Source: CAZELM01 sp964512995 (lineage in GTDB: Bacteria > CSSED10-310). From it: 64,000 nucleotides of DNA. This document shows positions 52,115 to 62,790 of the stretch, piece by piece. Where the stretch lies: assembly GCA_964512995.1 (NCBI GenBank), contig CAZELM010000004.1:88860-152859 (forward strand). The letters run 5' to 3'. The position numbers and the translations under genes were made by a program. Every line of letters begins with the position of its first letter. Position 1 is the first letter of the stretch. The notes under the pieces were generated by a model, which searched no databases, was not told where the DNA came from, and was given only the letters and a program-made list of their open reading frames with translations.

Positions 52115-55100
52115 TCTTCTTTAGCGGCACAAGGCTGATGCGTGAAATGCCAATCCTGGCACTGATCGCGACGGGGATATCCATCGGACTATCATTGCAT
52201 TACGTTAGCCGATCGCTCGAATCGAGTGATCTCTGGACAGGATTTCTGACTTGGAGGTATCCGCTGATCCTGGTCATTCCATCTATCCTTCTCCGATTCT
52301 GGCGATCTTCCGGCCATATCAAGGGGATGCAATCTTCGACCCTGCTGGATAACCTGACCTATCTGACACTTCCCCTTGCCTATTTCATTTCCGTACCTCC
52401 AATCCGGAGCAATACCCATCTGCTTTATATGGGTATTTTTTATCTGGGGCTGCTTGCACTGAAAAGCAACATCCTGATCCGGTTTCTTTTGAATCACGCT
52501 GAATCAAAACGTTTCAATACTGGATTATCACTCTTTATCTGTGCTCTTTGGTTTTTTTCCTGTTATGCGGCATGGCTGGTACCGGTTCATCCTCTGAGCG
52601 GTGATGAACCCCATTATCTGCTCATGACACACAGCCTGATTCACGATTATGACCTGAACCTTCACGATGAATATACACAGGCGGAATATTCTGCGTTTTA
52701 TAAGGGAAAACTCCATCCCAAACCATCTGATCTGGTACGCTCCGATCGGATTGAATCGCAAGGATTAGGTGCTGTTTTTTCTCTGGTACTGACACCCGGA
52801 TACTTGATTGCAGGATATCCGGGAACCGTTGCGATGATGGTTCTGGCAGCCGCATTTCTTATCTATCAGTCATATAACGTTTACCTTCGCGAAGTATCCT
52901 CTCCCCGAACGGCTCTGATCGTTGCATCTGCTCTCTGTGTTGTTTTTCCGATCATCAATTACTCCTCTCTGATTTACCCGGACATTCTGGCGGCATGCAT
53001 CATTATGTGTTGCCTGCGGTTATTCCAGACGATGTCAATTTCCCGGAAAAGCAAATCATCACCCTTCAATCTGCTTCTGCTCAGCGGCATTCTGCTGATG
53101 TTAAAGTTCAGATATTTCCCATTCGTTCTGTTGTTTTTCGGCGGAGTCGTTTTTCGTGGAATTCGAAAAATACGGCACACATTTATTTATTGGATCGGTT
53201 TCGCTGCCGTGATGATCGTGTATATTTCGATCGATCTGTATTTACTCCATGGCGACCTTTTTTCCCGGCGATTCGGTGGTCTCTATCAAATTCAGCAGTA
53301 TCTCCCATCATGGCGGAGTATTTTTGTATTGCCTGGCTTTTTATTGGATCAGGAAGCGGGTCTGTTATGGTATTCACCCGTTTTTCTGTTGACTATCCCT
53401 GGCATACGCTGCTGGTCGCACCGCCGGGACGCAGTTCATTGGATCTCCTTGTTGTGTCTTCCTGTCACTGCAATATCTTTGCTCGGGCATTTTGCGTGGC
53501 ATTCCTTGCCCACCCCCGCTCTCCGGTATTTATTGCCTGCTTTGCCGCCCATTGCAATTTTTATGTGTGAAACCATCCACCGCTGGAGACGATTCGGCGC
53601 TATTCCCAGAATCATGGGACATATTTTTCTCTGGTATTCGATCGGCGTCTCATTCACACTCTCACTGATACCGGAATGGCCGCTCAATCTGGCGGATGGA
53701 ACCTCTCATTTATTTGAAGCAATTGATCGGGTAATTCACATCCCGTTCACCCACTTCATGCCCAGCCTGATCCGCCCGTCGATCCACACCATTCCCTGGT
53801 TCATCCTTCTGATTCTGCTCATCCGGGGTATGCTATCATGGAAACTTCAGAGACATCCGATCACTTGGGCATATTCCATCCCCGCCGTCTCCATCACTCT
53901 GGTTCTTGCAACTTGTTTGAGCATGGGAGTGCTGATGGTGACCTTGCCGATCCGATCCGTTCAGATGGAGGATCGTTTTTCGGCCAATCCAATCGGAGGC
54001 CATTACTTTCCAGCCCAGCGGGATCCCTTTTTCCATCGGGAGTATCAATACGGATGGACATTGGGAGTGGGAGACACTCTTCAGCCCGCTCTGCGAACAG
54101 ACGAAGGGCGTTACACCTGCATGATCCGGGCACGACTTGTGGACGGCGTCATTCCCGAAGCCCTGGCGATAACATCCTCCGGTCAGACATCGTATGTGGC
54201 GATCACTTCCACGGTATGGCTGGACTACTCGGTACCGGTTATCATTCCAGATGCCTCTCCGGCACCGCTCACAGTACAGCTTGAAAAAAAAGCCGTTGGC
54301 AAAGTAGCCATCGATTGCATCGATGTTATCCCCATCCGGTCCAGCCAATGGAAATATTGGCTGTCATTGTCCGATCTGTGTGAACGGTTTCACTCACCAA
54401 GACTCCAGTTATGGGCGATACGGAATGCATTGACCCGATCACCGGGCGACCCATGGTATGCATTCAAGTCACAATATCATTCGTTTGGCGCACTACCCAT
54501 CCCTTTCCCCGGTTCTGACTCCCATTCTTTACCGAACGACCTGATCGACAAAACCAGCCGCCTGGCCTTGACAATCAGCATCGACCATTTGATTTCTCTG
54601 GAACGGTTATTTGGATTCCATGCAACGGATATGGTGAACAATGACCGGATATCCGAATATATCCTTCGGGAACTGGTTTATGGGAGCAATACAGCATTCA
54701 AAATTTCACAGAAAAGAGGCACGACTGGATCCGAGAATCATTCCAGGAACAATCTCATATTATCTGCCTCCCACTATCTGGACCGGAAAATGAAACATGC
54801 GGCCGAAGCGATGTCTGAATTTTTGCTGAGCGGTGACATTCGGCCAATGACCATCCGGAATCCTTTCACCAATAAACAGGCAGGTCCATGGCTGAAACCC
54901 ATTTTAATGGACATGCGTGATAATGCGGACTATCAGCGGGAGGCGCATCGTCTGCTGACCACCAAAATCAGCCATGCCTCCCAGTCTGTTAAAAACGATG
55001 ACATTCCGACATCCATTGCGACGCTTTATGAAGTGTATCGGCTGGACACGGCTTTTTATATCGCGAACCTGCCCCTCATTCCGGAAGAGGAACTTATGAA

Positions 55101-55419
55101 GATAGTTTCGCAGATGCCCGTCATCGCAATGGATGATGAATACAAGCTGGCTGAAGGGCTCATAAAACACCGGAAATATCACGCAGCCCTGACTCACTTC
55201 AAAAATCTTCTGGAAACAAATCCAACCGAATGGAAACTCCATGTGATCATTGCCAGAGTCTTATTCCATCAAGGCCGCCTGGAGGATGCCAGAGACCACT
55301 GTCTGAAAGCCATGTCCATGACATTCACCGATGATTATCCCCGTTCGCTGATGGAGATCATTCTTCGCAAAATGGACGAAGACGCATTTCAACGGGGACA
55401 ACCTCCCCGCGAAGGGTAA
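52111..55419 (+). CDS. large GT-C type membrane glycosyltransferase, paralogue B, with C-terminal TPR-like region
   Basis: A 1102-residue membrane protein whose ATG overlaps the previous stop (ATGA). The same loop occurs as in its neighbour (SGDEPHYLLM, SLIHDYDLNLHD), as do the following helices (GYLIAGYPGTVAMMVL), so the two arose by tandem duplication. About 12-14 helices span residues 10-610; a soluble region follows, and the last ~120 residues are TPR-like (YHAALTHFKNLLETNPTEWK, RLEDARDHCLKAM). Such enzymes attach sugars to lipids or proteins on the outer face of the inner membrane. Target unknown. Confidence 0.8.
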   Translation: MIFFSGTRLMREMPILALIATGISIGLSLHYVSRSLESSDLWTGFLTWRYPLILVIPSILLRFWRSSGHIKGMQSSTLLDNLTYLTLPLAYFISVPPIRSNTHLLYMGIFYLGLLALKSNILIRFLLNHAESKRFNTGLSLFICALWFFSCYAAWLVPVHPLSGDEPHYLLMTHSLIHDYDLNLHDEYTQAEYSAFYKGKLHPKPSDLVRSDRIESQGLGAVFSLVLTPGYLIAGYPGTVAMMVLAAAFLIYQSYNVYLREVSSPRTALIVASALCVVFPIINYSSLIYPDILAACIIMCCLRLFQTMSISRKSKSSPFNLLLLSGILLMLKFRYFPFVLLFFGGVVFRGIRKIRHTFIYWIGFAAVMIVYISIDLYLLHGDLFSRRFGGLYQIQQYLPSWRSIFVLPGFLLDQEAGLLWYSPVFLLTIPGIRCWSHRRDAVHWISLLCLPVTAISLLGHFAWHSLPTPALRYLLPALPPIAIFMCETIHRWRRFGAIPRIMGHIFLWYSIGVSFTLSLIPEWPLNLADGTSHLFEAIDRVIHIPFTHFMPSLIRPSIHTIPWFILLILLIRGMLSWKLQRHPITWAYSIPAVSITLVLATCLSMGVLMVTLPIRSVQMEDRFSANPIGGHYFPAQRDPFFHREYQYGWTLGVGDTLQPALRTDEGRYTCMIRARLVDGVIPEALAITSSGQTSYVAITSTVWLDYSVPVIIPDASPAPLTVQLEKKAVGKVAIDCIDVIPIRSSQWKYWLSLSDLCERFHSPRLQLWAIRNALTRSPGDPWYAFKSQYHSFGALPIPFPGSDSHSLPNDLIDKTSRLALTISIDHLISLERLFGFHATDMVNNDRISEYILRELVYGSNTAFKISQKRGTTGSENHSRNNLILSASHYLDRKMKHAAEAMSEFLLSGDIRPMTIRNPFTNKQAGPWLKPILMDMRDNADYQREAHRLLTTKISHASQSVKNDDIPTSIATLYEVYRLDTAFYIANLPLIPEEELMKIVSQMPVIAMDDEYKLAEGLIKHRKYHAALTHFKNLLETNPTEWKLHVIIARVLFHQGRLEDARDHCLKAMSMTFTDDYPRSLMEIILRKMDEDAFQRGQPPREG

Positions 55420-55426
55420 CGGTATT

Positions 55427-57196
55427 ATGGATTTTTTTGTATTGCACGCACTTGCCAGAGAACTCAATCAGATGATTTTACACTGGAGAATCAGCAATAT
55501 CGGCCAGATCAAGGATCGATGCCTCGCATTTTCATTGCGTCCACCTGCTCCAGGTGTCGAGGAACAAACACTCATTTTTGATGCTGGCAGCAGTTCGACA
55601 GCCGGTGTATTTCTGGAACCCGTCAGAATGGAATCCGACTCCCAGACCCTCCTCGCCCGATCATTCAAAAACAAACTATCCGGCGCCCGCATCACTGGCG
55701 TCGAGACTCCGGTTCCAGACCGGTTTCTGGTCATTCATCTGGAATTGGCGGAGTGGAGTGGAAAACGGGAAATCTGGTTTGAATTGCGTGGCGCGACCGG
55801 CAATGTCTGCTGCGTGGATGACTCCGATCAGATAATCCTGGAATGCCTGACCAAAATTCCGGAAGGAAAAGGCTTGAACCCTGCACGGATCCCCGGAAAA
55901 CCGTTCCGTCTGTATCATCCGGGTACTGATCCATCCCAACGGTTCGATCTGGGTTCGTTAACCTGGGAGCGGATGATGCGCATCATCGGCGCGGAAACCC
56001 CACCAGACTGGCGGCGGCTCATGGATACCATCCAGCCCATGACACCCACGCTGGCCAAACAACTCACGCGATGCCTCCAAGCAGACGATGAACCGGAGTT
56101 CAGTCGGATACTGGGCATTGCCAATCGTGCATGGACGGAATCACACGTTCAGCCGGCCGTGATTCTGAATCCTCCCAGACCGGAACTCCATGCCTTTCTC
56201 ATTCATCAGCCGGTTCCGGTTCATCAGTCCTTCTCACGTATCCTGGACGCAGCCAGGGATTGGCGGCACCGAAGCATCATCCGGGATCCGCTCGAAGAAC
56301 ATCGGATCAGATTGCTTCAGTTAGTCACTTCGGCACGCAAACGCGTTCAGCGGTCCATTCAGTCTGCGCAGCATGATCTGGCGAATCTGGATGATCCTCA
56401 GAGCATCCGGCAGCAAGCGGACTTGCTGGCAGCCAACTTCCATAAACTCCAGCCTGAACTGGCTGAAATTGAAGTGGTCAATTATTTCGATCCCTCACAG
56501 AATACGATTCGGATTGCTCTTCAACCCGGACTGCCTGCTCCCAGACAACTGGAACGGTTATTCCGGAAAGCCGGCAAAATCGAGCGTGCCCGTCCCCAGA
56601 TCGAACAACGATTACAGATGATGGAAGCGGAATCCACCGAACTGGATCATTTGCACCAAAAACTTCGGGAAAGCACGTCAGAAGAGGAACTGACCGCGAT
56701 CGAAGATCTTCTGGTTCACGCCGGGATCATCCAACTGGATACCCGAAAAGGATGGTCCGGAGCTGGCATGCTGACCCGACTTCCCTATCTGCGCTTCAGA
56801 TCTTCCGACGGCTGGATCATACTGGTGGGACGGGGAGCGGTCGAGAATGATGTGCTGACATTCCGGGAAGCATCTCCGCATGATTTCTGGCTGCATGCCC
56901 ATCAATACCGGGGAGCGCATGTTGTGATCCGGAATCCCATGAAACGGCGCGATGTTCCGGACAATACTCAACGGGAAGCCGGAGCTTTGGCGGTTTATTA
57001 CTCCAAAGCCCGAGGTGAAAAAGCGGTTTCGGTCATCTTCGCACGACGGAATCAGGTCCGGCGGGCACCGGGGAAAATTCCGGGGAGAGCTGTTGTATCC
57101 AAACACCAGACACTCCAGTGTGATTCCCCGGATGAATCATTTATCCAGCATCATCTGATGATATCCGGACCAGCCAACTCCCAGGAACAGGACTGA
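55427..57196 (+). CDS. rqcH: RqcH/NFACT family protein (Rqc2 homologue)
   Basis: A 589-residue NFACT protein. In relatives it binds stalled 50S-peptidyl-tRNA and adds Ala tails as part of ribosome rescue. The NFACT-N domain spans residues 1-260, with the conserved Asp-Arg pair (D98-R99 in PVPDRFLVIH) and WFELRGATGNVCCVD. A coiled-coil region follows at about 285-440 (RKRVQRSIQSAQHDLANLDD). The NFACT-R domain has GRGAVENDVLTF and HDFWLHAHQYRGAHVVIRNP. Older annotation calls such proteins fibronectin-binding. It starts 8 bases after the GT-C gene. Confidence 0.93.
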   Translation: MDFFVLHALARELNQMILHWRISNIGQIKDRCLAFSLRPPAPGVEEQTLIFDAGSSSTAGVFLEPVRMESDSQTLLARSFKNKLSGARITGVETPVPDRFLVIHLELAEWSGKREIWFELRGATGNVCCVDDSDQIILECLTKIPEGKGLNPARIPGKPFRLYHPGTDPSQRFDLGSLTWERMMRIIGAETPPDWRRLMDTIQPMTPTLAKQLTRCLQADDEPEFSRILGIANRAWTESHVQPAVILNPPRPELHAFLIHQPVPVHQSFSRILDAARDWRHRSIIRDPLEEHRIRLLQLVTSARKRVQRSIQSAQHDLANLDDPQSIRQQADLLAANFHKLQPELAEIEVVNYFDPSQNTIRIALQPGLPAPRQLERLFRKAGKIERARPQIEQRLQMMEAESTELDHLHQKLRESTSEEELTAIEDLLVHAGIIQLDTRKGWSGAGMLTRLPYLRFRSSDGWIILVGRGAVENDVLTFREASPHDFWLHAHQYRGAHVVIRNPMKRRDVPDNTQREAGALAVYYSKARGEKAVSVIFARRNQVRRAPGKIPGRAVVSKHQTLQCDSPDESFIQHHLMISGPANSQEQD

Positions 57197-57212
57197 CAGA
57201 CGAATACGCGGG

Positions 57213-58523
57213 TCACTGGGTTACCGTTTTCAACCAGCCATCCACCAGCGGTCCAAACGCTCCCATCGATCCATAACGCTGAGCAAACGATTCTGCCCGG
57301 CCATAATCACCGCTCCGCATAATCTCCAGCACCTCCATCAACAGTGCAGAATGAACAGCCGTGAAGTGTGTATAATCCAGAACCAGCCGATCCCCGTCAA
57401 TCCGCAATGACCCAAACTCCTTCAGATAATTGAACTGAATCAAGGCCGCCAGAGCATAACCGGCACGGGCTTTTACCTTACGGGCCAACACACAATCCAT
57501 GATATCCAATGCCAGATAAATGATGACCGCCGCCCGTTTTTCGTCCGGCGTGACCCATCCCCGGGATTCACAAAACCCGATCCATAATATCGGATACAGA
57601 TTCGCTTTGAGTTCTTCATAAACATCCGTATATTTCCCCAATGCCGATCTGGCCTCGTAGCAGCCCAGGTTATGACCCAGTTCATGCGCGGTCAATGTCT
57701 GAAACAGACCCGTCCGAAGCATCTCTACGGTGATAGCCGCATCCGGAACATCAAAAAAATGATGGACCATTGACAGGAGTTCATGATGAAACGACCGGAG
57801 TGTATTTTCTTCGATGATGATCTGATGCGCACCGACTTCTGACCGAAGTGTATAATCGTTTGGCAGATTCCAGGCGCGAAGCTGCATGGAGGGCAAAGAT
57901 CCACCCAGAACGATTGTTTTGTAAACTTTCGCATACAGGTTGCCAAACATCCGGGGTGTCCCCGGAAACGTCAGCGTCTGAACAAATGAATCCCATGTTT
58001 CCAGGGGTTTGGATACCATCTGCGTGAGACCGGGATCTTCATAAAACACGGCAGCATCAAAAACACCCTTGATTCCCATGAACCGATCGGAATAGGTTTC
58101 ATCATAGGTAAACGGAAAACAGATCGGAGATTCTTTGGTATTCAGCCATGCATGCATCATCGTCTGGTAGGATTTCGGCGTCCCTTCGGACAGACAGCCA
58201 ATCACCGCTCCCAGATATCGCTGAAAAGGAATGTCTGTTGACAACCGACCCGCTTCGGATAACAAGGGAATCATCCGGCGATAGTAGGTCTGATAGCGGA
58301 TATGATACGGGACAGCTCGAAGCCCGTCTCCTGGCATTCGTTCGATGACTGTGTCGAACCGGGTCAGTTCCGGATCATGGGTTGCGGCCCGTTCAAACTC
58401 CTCACGGGTAATGCCAGCCGGATAAAAATTCGCACCCGGTTCCGCGGATCGCTCCTGTTCTTCCGATATTTCATTCACAATATCAATGACTTGAACGAGT
58501 AATTGTGTCAGCGTGCTATTCAT
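57213..58523 (-). CDS. HELGH-type metallopeptidase, dipeptidyl-peptidase III-like
   Basis: A 436-residue soluble protein with a zinc site HELGH (in LTAHELGHNLGCYE) and a glutamate ligand about 20 residues later (YEELKANLYP), the gluzincin arrangement seen in M49-like (DPP III/Nudix-associated) peptidases, though with HExxH rather than HExxxH. The N terminus is helical. The rest (RMFGNLYAKVYKTIVLGGSLPS, AWNLPNDYTLR) fits that family in style. I choose ATG 58523, which overlaps the end of smc by 8 bases, so translation is probably coupled. The substrate is unknown. Confidence 0.75.
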   Translation of the reverse strand: MNSTLTQLLVQVIDIVNEISEEQERSAEPGANFYPAGITREEFERAATHDPELTRFDTVIERMPGDGLRAVPYHIRYQTYYRRMIPLLSEAGRLSTDIPFQRYLGAVIGCLSEGTPKSYQTMMHAWLNTKESPICFPFTYDETYSDRFMGIKGVFDAAVFYEDPGLTQMVSKPLETWDSFVQTLTFPGTPRMFGNLYAKVYKTIVLGGSLPSMQLRAWNLPNDYTLRSEVGAHQIIIEENTLRSFHHELLSMVHHFFDVPDAAITVEMLRTGLFQTLTAHELGHNLGCYEARSALGKYTDVYEELKANLYPILWIGFCESRGWVTPDEKRAAVIIYLALDIMDCVLARKVKARAGYALAALIQFNYLKEFGSLRIDGDRLVLDYTHFTAVHSALLMEVLEIMRSGDYGRAESFAQRYGSMGAFGPLVDGWLKTVTQ

Positions 58524-61500
58524 GCGGATGATCTGCCTGTCCTTTCTGTTTATTCGAATCATCGAACCGCGCCGTCACCAGTCTGGAAATACCCGGTTCT
58601 TCCATGGTGACACCATACAGAATGTCGGCAGCTTCCATGGTGATGGAGTGGTGCGTGATCATCATGACCTGTGTATATTGAGAAACGTCTTTTAAATACT
58701 GAGTAAACCGGACGACATTGACATCGTCCAGAGGGGCATCGACTTCATCGAGAAACAGGATCGGAGACGGGCTGAACTGAAATCCCGCAAACAAAAGCGC
58801 CAAAGCGGACAATGCTTTTTCTCCACCGGACAACAGATCGATGGTGCGTGATTTCTTCCCGGGTGGCCGGCACACAATATCGATACCACTTTCCAGGGGA
58901 TCTTCCGGGTCCAGCAGCGTCAGCGCCGCTTCCCCACCTTGAAACAAACGGGTAAAAATACTGCTGAAATGACGGTTGACAGATTCAAAAGCATCCATAA
59001 AACGGTCACAGCTCGTTTTATTTATTTCCCGTATTGTTTTCCGTAATGCCTGGTTAGATTCCTCCACATCCCGGATCTGATCGTCCAGAAACGCATTGCG
59101 CTCGACCAGTTCCCGATGTTCCGCTTCCGCAGCGAGATTGACATCTCCCAGTTCCACAAGACTCTGTTCCAGCGCTTCGATCTGTTGTCTCCAGGCGATG
59201 ATTTCATTTTCTGCCGGGAGTTGCTCCAACAATTCCGTTTCACGGTCCAGATCCAGATGCGTCTGTTCCCGAAGTGCAGAACGGGTGGATCTCAATTCTG
59301 CGGAGTGTATCCGGGTTTTCGCCAGAGCCTCCTCCTGCAAACGGTATTCACTCAGCAGAGCCTGACATTGAATCTGGCTATCCTTCTGTTCGCTCCGGCA
59401 CCCGTTCAACTGAATTTCCAGATGAGCGATCTGTTCAAGAAATCCGGGTTGTTTCGCCGAATTTTCAGTAAACTCCATCTCCAACTGATTCCGTTCCGAC
59501 AGAATCCCCTGACTCAGTTCACGAAGCTGATCCGACCGCATCGCGAGGCGCTTCACTGATTCATTCAGCCGATGATGTTCATCCTGCAAGCGCTTGATCT
59601 CGCGGTGGCCGGCGGAAATTCGTCCGCGAATCGATTCCAGTTGAATCCGGATATCCGATAACCGCAACTGATCATCCTGCTGGATCGAACGATGTTCTTC
59701 CAGTTGCATTTCCAGATCACTGATCTGTGAAGCCGTCTCTTCCCGCGTATCCGTCTCACCGGTTTTCGTTTCCAGTTGATCGCGAAGCGCCCGGAGTTCC
59801 CGGGATTCATTGGTGAGCAGTCTCTGTTCGGATTCCACGGCATCCCGCCGGAGCTGAACCTGTCTGACCCGATGACTCAGATGATCCCGATCCCGTTTGG
59901 CTCCGGCCATGGCAGCCGTCAAGGATGAAAGGGTTCGTGTGAGTTCCTGTTTTCGGGAGTCGGCATCCTCCAGTTCCATCATCATCTGCTGAAATTCACC
60001 CCGCAGTTCCGTCAGCCGGGCTGAATAGCGTGCGCTTTCGATGCGGAGATCATTGATTTCACGTTTTCTGGAACGGTAGTGGGACAGGGAGGCTTTCCCT
60101 CCGGTAACCGCACCTTCCGGCCGAATCACTTCCCCGGCCATTGTGACGAGAGTGACTGGTCCGGATTCGTTCCGCCACACAGCCAGCGCTTCGGCCAGAT
60201 CCGCCACCAGATAGGTCTGATGCAATAACTGACGGAACAACGGTTCGAACTCCGAAGGGGTCCGGATAAGCTCCATAACGGGTCTGGCGGTATGAGAGAC
60301 CGCGAGTTCAGGTGCCTGGGTGTCGAATCGTTTCATGTGAACCGGGAGGAACGTACATCGGCCCCGCTCCCTGGAAGAAAGGAAATCGATCGCGGTCCGG
60401 ATCGCCTGGGATTCCCGCACCACCACATCGTGCATCCGATACTCCAAAGCGGCGGTCACCGGTCGCTCGTAGCAGGGTTCTGTTTCGTATAAATCCGCCA
60501 GAACGCCCGCAATGTGCCCATTCACCTGAGATGTGGCACGAAAATCGATCAGAATCGCCTTGACGCCATCTCCCAGACCTTCTCCGGACGCATTCACTTC
60601 TTCCAATGATTTCAATCGGGAGTTGACCTCGAGAAGCCGGGTCTCGTTTTCCCGGATTCGGCTGCCGAGTTCATCGGCGGAACGCTTATAGACCCGATAC
60701 GATTCGGTCACGGTAGTGATGGTCTCCTCGATCTCCCGAATCGACCGTTCCAGATCGGCCACTTTGAGGGCAGACTGATCCGCCTCGGTAAAAACCAGAG
60801 ACTCCTCCGCCTGAACCTGACGCAGCTCCCGATCCAGCGCATCCATTCGCGAACGGATCCGGCGCAAGGCTTCATCCAGTTCGGCCTGGCGATTCCGTAT
60901 CCGGGTTTCCTCTTCCAGAGCCTTCAGGTGGATATCCTTGAGCTGTTTGAGTCGCGTCTGGAGAACGGTGATCTGTTCGGCTGTTTCCTGTATCCGTGCC
61001 TGCTGTTCATCCAGCGACTCCTGCCGAACTGGTAACTCCAGATCCATCGCGTCCACATCGGCCTTCACGTCATGCTGGCGGGTATCAATGGATTGGCCTC
61101 GCAGGGTGAGTTCCGCTGATTCTCTGTCACACGCGATCCGCTCGTCAGCCACCTCGTTTTCGCGGAGCTTCAGATCCGCAATCCGTTTTTCGAGATATTG
61201 CAGAGTATAGGTATTCTGATCGGATGCACCCCGAACCGCTTTGAGTTCGCTTTCCAGGAGATCCGTCTGTTCTTTCAGGCGATTCATCCGGGCATCTTTT
61301 TGCTGAAGCCGTTCATTCAGGAGATGCAGTTCGGTTTCCCGGTCAGCTTCCTGTTCCATTGCGCGATTCAATTCCAGCATCACTCGGGCATACCGGCCGG
61401 TGATGATCCGGTGGTGACAGGCGTCCAGTTCAGAGCGTATTTCGCGGTACCGCTGGGCTTTTTTGACCTGCCGGGCGAGCACGAGCCTGCGGGAGCGGAC

Positions 61501-62289
61501 ATCGGATACGAGATCCTGTAATCGCTCCAGATTCCGTTCCGCCGCATCCAGTTTGCCCAGAGCTTCCTTTTTCCGGACTTTGAACTTCTGGATTCCGGCG
61601 ACCTGCTCCAGCAACCCGCGACGCTCCTCGGGTCTGGCGGTGACCAGAGCATCGACACGGCCTTGTTCGATCAGGGAGTATGTCCCTTTGCCGACTCCCG
61701 TATCCAGAAATAAATCCGTGATATCCTTCAACCGGCACGGGGACCGGTTGATCCGGTATTCGCTCTCGCCATTCCGATACAATCGCCGCGTGATTTCGAT
61801 TTCACGGTATCCGATGGCGAGTGCGCCATCGGGACACTCCACAGACAACGAAATTTCCGCCATGCCCAACGGCTTCCGGTTGGCGCTCCCATTGAAAATC
61901 ACGTCAGCCATATTCTGAGCCCGTAATTGGGACGGTCCCTGTTCGCCGAGAACCCATCGGAGTGCATCGAGAATATTGGATTTGCCACATCCGTTCGGGC
62001 CGACGACCGCGCAGATCGGTGCGCAGAAATCCAGTACAGTGCGATCCGGAAACGATTTGAATCCTTGAATCGACAATGTTCTGAAACGTATTCTGGGAGA
62101 TATCAGCGGAGAGGAATGCTGTTGGGACAGGGTTTCCCGAGATTGTTCCTCCAACGATTCCGTATCTGTCTTTTTTACACCGGGAATGGTTGTGGAGTCA
62201 CAATCGATGGTCTCCGATGCTGATCTGTCGAGTTCAGTGTGATGTTCCAATCCATTGACTCCGCGGCGAAAAATCTCCCGATGGACCAT
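58516..62289 (-). CDS. smc: chromosome segregation ATPase SMC
   Basis: A 1257-residue SMC protein. The N-terminal ATPase half begins at about residue 68 (RFRTLSIQGFKSFPDRTVL) with Walker A GPNGCGKSN. A coiled coil follows, then the hinge at about 535-660 (GLGDGVKAILIDF, GHIAGVLADLYE, VTGGKASLS slightly later), the return coil, and the C-terminal half with signature LLSGGEKALSALALLFA and Walker B PILFLDEVDAPLDD. The first 67 residues are an acidic, Ser/Thr-rich extension absent from usual SMCs; no ATG, GTG or TTG near the canonical start replaces it. The only ribosome binding site-like sequence at the ATG (CAGGA) is too close. Condensin partners ScpA/ScpB are not in the window. Confidence 0.96.
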   Translation of the reverse strand: MVHREIFRRGVNGLEHHTELDRSASETIDCDSTTIPGVKKTDTESLEEQSRETLSQQHSSPLISPRIRFRTLSIQGFKSFPDRTVLDFCAPICAVVGPNGCGKSNILDALRWVLGEQGPSQLRAQNMADVIFNGSANRKPLGMAEISLSVECPDGALAIGYREIEITRRLYRNGESEYRINRSPCRLKDITDLFLDTGVGKGTYSLIEQGRVDALVTARPEERRGLLEQVAGIQKFKVRKKEALGKLDAAERNLERLQDLVSDVRSRRLVLARQVKKAQRYREIRSELDACHHRIITGRYARVMLELNRAMEQEADRETELHLLNERLQQKDARMNRLKEQTDLLESELKAVRGASDQNTYTLQYLEKRIADLKLRENEVADERIACDRESAELTLRGQSIDTRQHDVKADVDAMDLELPVRQESLDEQQARIQETAEQITVLQTRLKQLKDIHLKALEEETRIRNRQAELDEALRRIRSRMDALDRELRQVQAEESLVFTEADQSALKVADLERSIREIEETITTVTESYRVYKRSADELGSRIRENETRLLEVNSRLKSLEEVNASGEGLGDGVKAILIDFRATSQVNGHIAGVLADLYETEPCYERPVTAALEYRMHDVVVRESQAIRTAIDFLSSRERGRCTFLPVHMKRFDTQAPELAVSHTARPVMELIRTPSEFEPLFRQLLHQTYLVADLAEALAVWRNESGPVTLVTMAGEVIRPEGAVTGGKASLSHYRSRKREINDLRIESARYSARLTELRGEFQQMMMELEDADSRKQELTRTLSSLTAAMAGAKRDRDHLSHRVRQVQLRRDAVESEQRLLTNESRELRALRDQLETKTGETDTREETASQISDLEMQLEEHRSIQQDDQLRLSDIRIQLESIRGRISAGHREIKRLQDEHHRLNESVKRLAMRSDQLRELSQGILSERNQLEMEFTENSAKQPGFLEQIAHLEIQLNGCRSEQKDSQIQCQALLSEYRLQEEALAKTRIHSAELRSTRSALREQTHLDLDRETELLEQLPAENEIIAWRQQIEALEQSLVELGDVNLAAEAEHRELVERNAFLDDQIRDVEESNQALRKTIREINKTSCDRFMDAFESVNRHFSSIFTRLFQGGEAALTLLDPEDPLESGIDIVCRPPGKKSRTIDLLSGGEKALSALALLFAGFQFSPSPILFLDEVDAPLDDVNVVRFTQYLKDVSQYTQVMMITHHSITMEAADILYGVTMEEPGISRLVTARFDDSNKQKGQADHPHE

Positions 62290-62645
62290 TCCTGTTGATT
62301 CGTGTGCGGAGTCAACGCCATGTGATCGGTCACAGAACCTGAATCGCGAGCAACCTCCGCTCGTGAAAACACCACGAGTCCCATATCATAGAAAACACCA
62401 TGAGACAATAATGAACAGGGTTCCCGCGTCCGCATGAAAGGAGTCAGGGAGTGAATATCCGGTTACCCGATGCTGATTGTCAGTCTGGAGATCATATAAC
62501 ATGCGCATTGCTGGCAATGAACCAAAAGGGTATCAAAGAGGGTGTTGACACTGTTTCACGCGTTCCCCAAAAAACCTGTCAGGGTTGGATACGGTGACGC
62601 AATTTCATCGGCGCAGAAGGAGGGCTTGGGCTTGTGTCCCTCACT

Positions 62646-62790
62646 CCGACGGCCATGTCGATCGATTGCGCCAGAAGTGCTGCCGATGCCAGCGGCAAAC
62701 TTCCCTCTCCCCGACGGCCATGTCGATCGATTGCCCCAGAAGTGCTGCCGATGCCAGCGGCAAACTTCCCTCTCCCCGACGGCCATGTCG
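62646..62790 (+). repeat. 65-base tandem repeat
   Basis: Units start at 62646, 62711 and 62776; the first two are identical except for one base (G/C at offset 25). The third is cut by the N run after 15 bases, and the sequence after the gap resumes inside a unit (ATCGATTGCCCC). The period is constant at 65. Reading frames across the units are open in several frames but look repeat-derived, not like genes. Confidence 0.9.

Noticed and set aside
62646..62790. CRISPR array
   Set aside because: Units are directly adjacent at a constant 65 bases with no unique spacers, and no cas genes are near.
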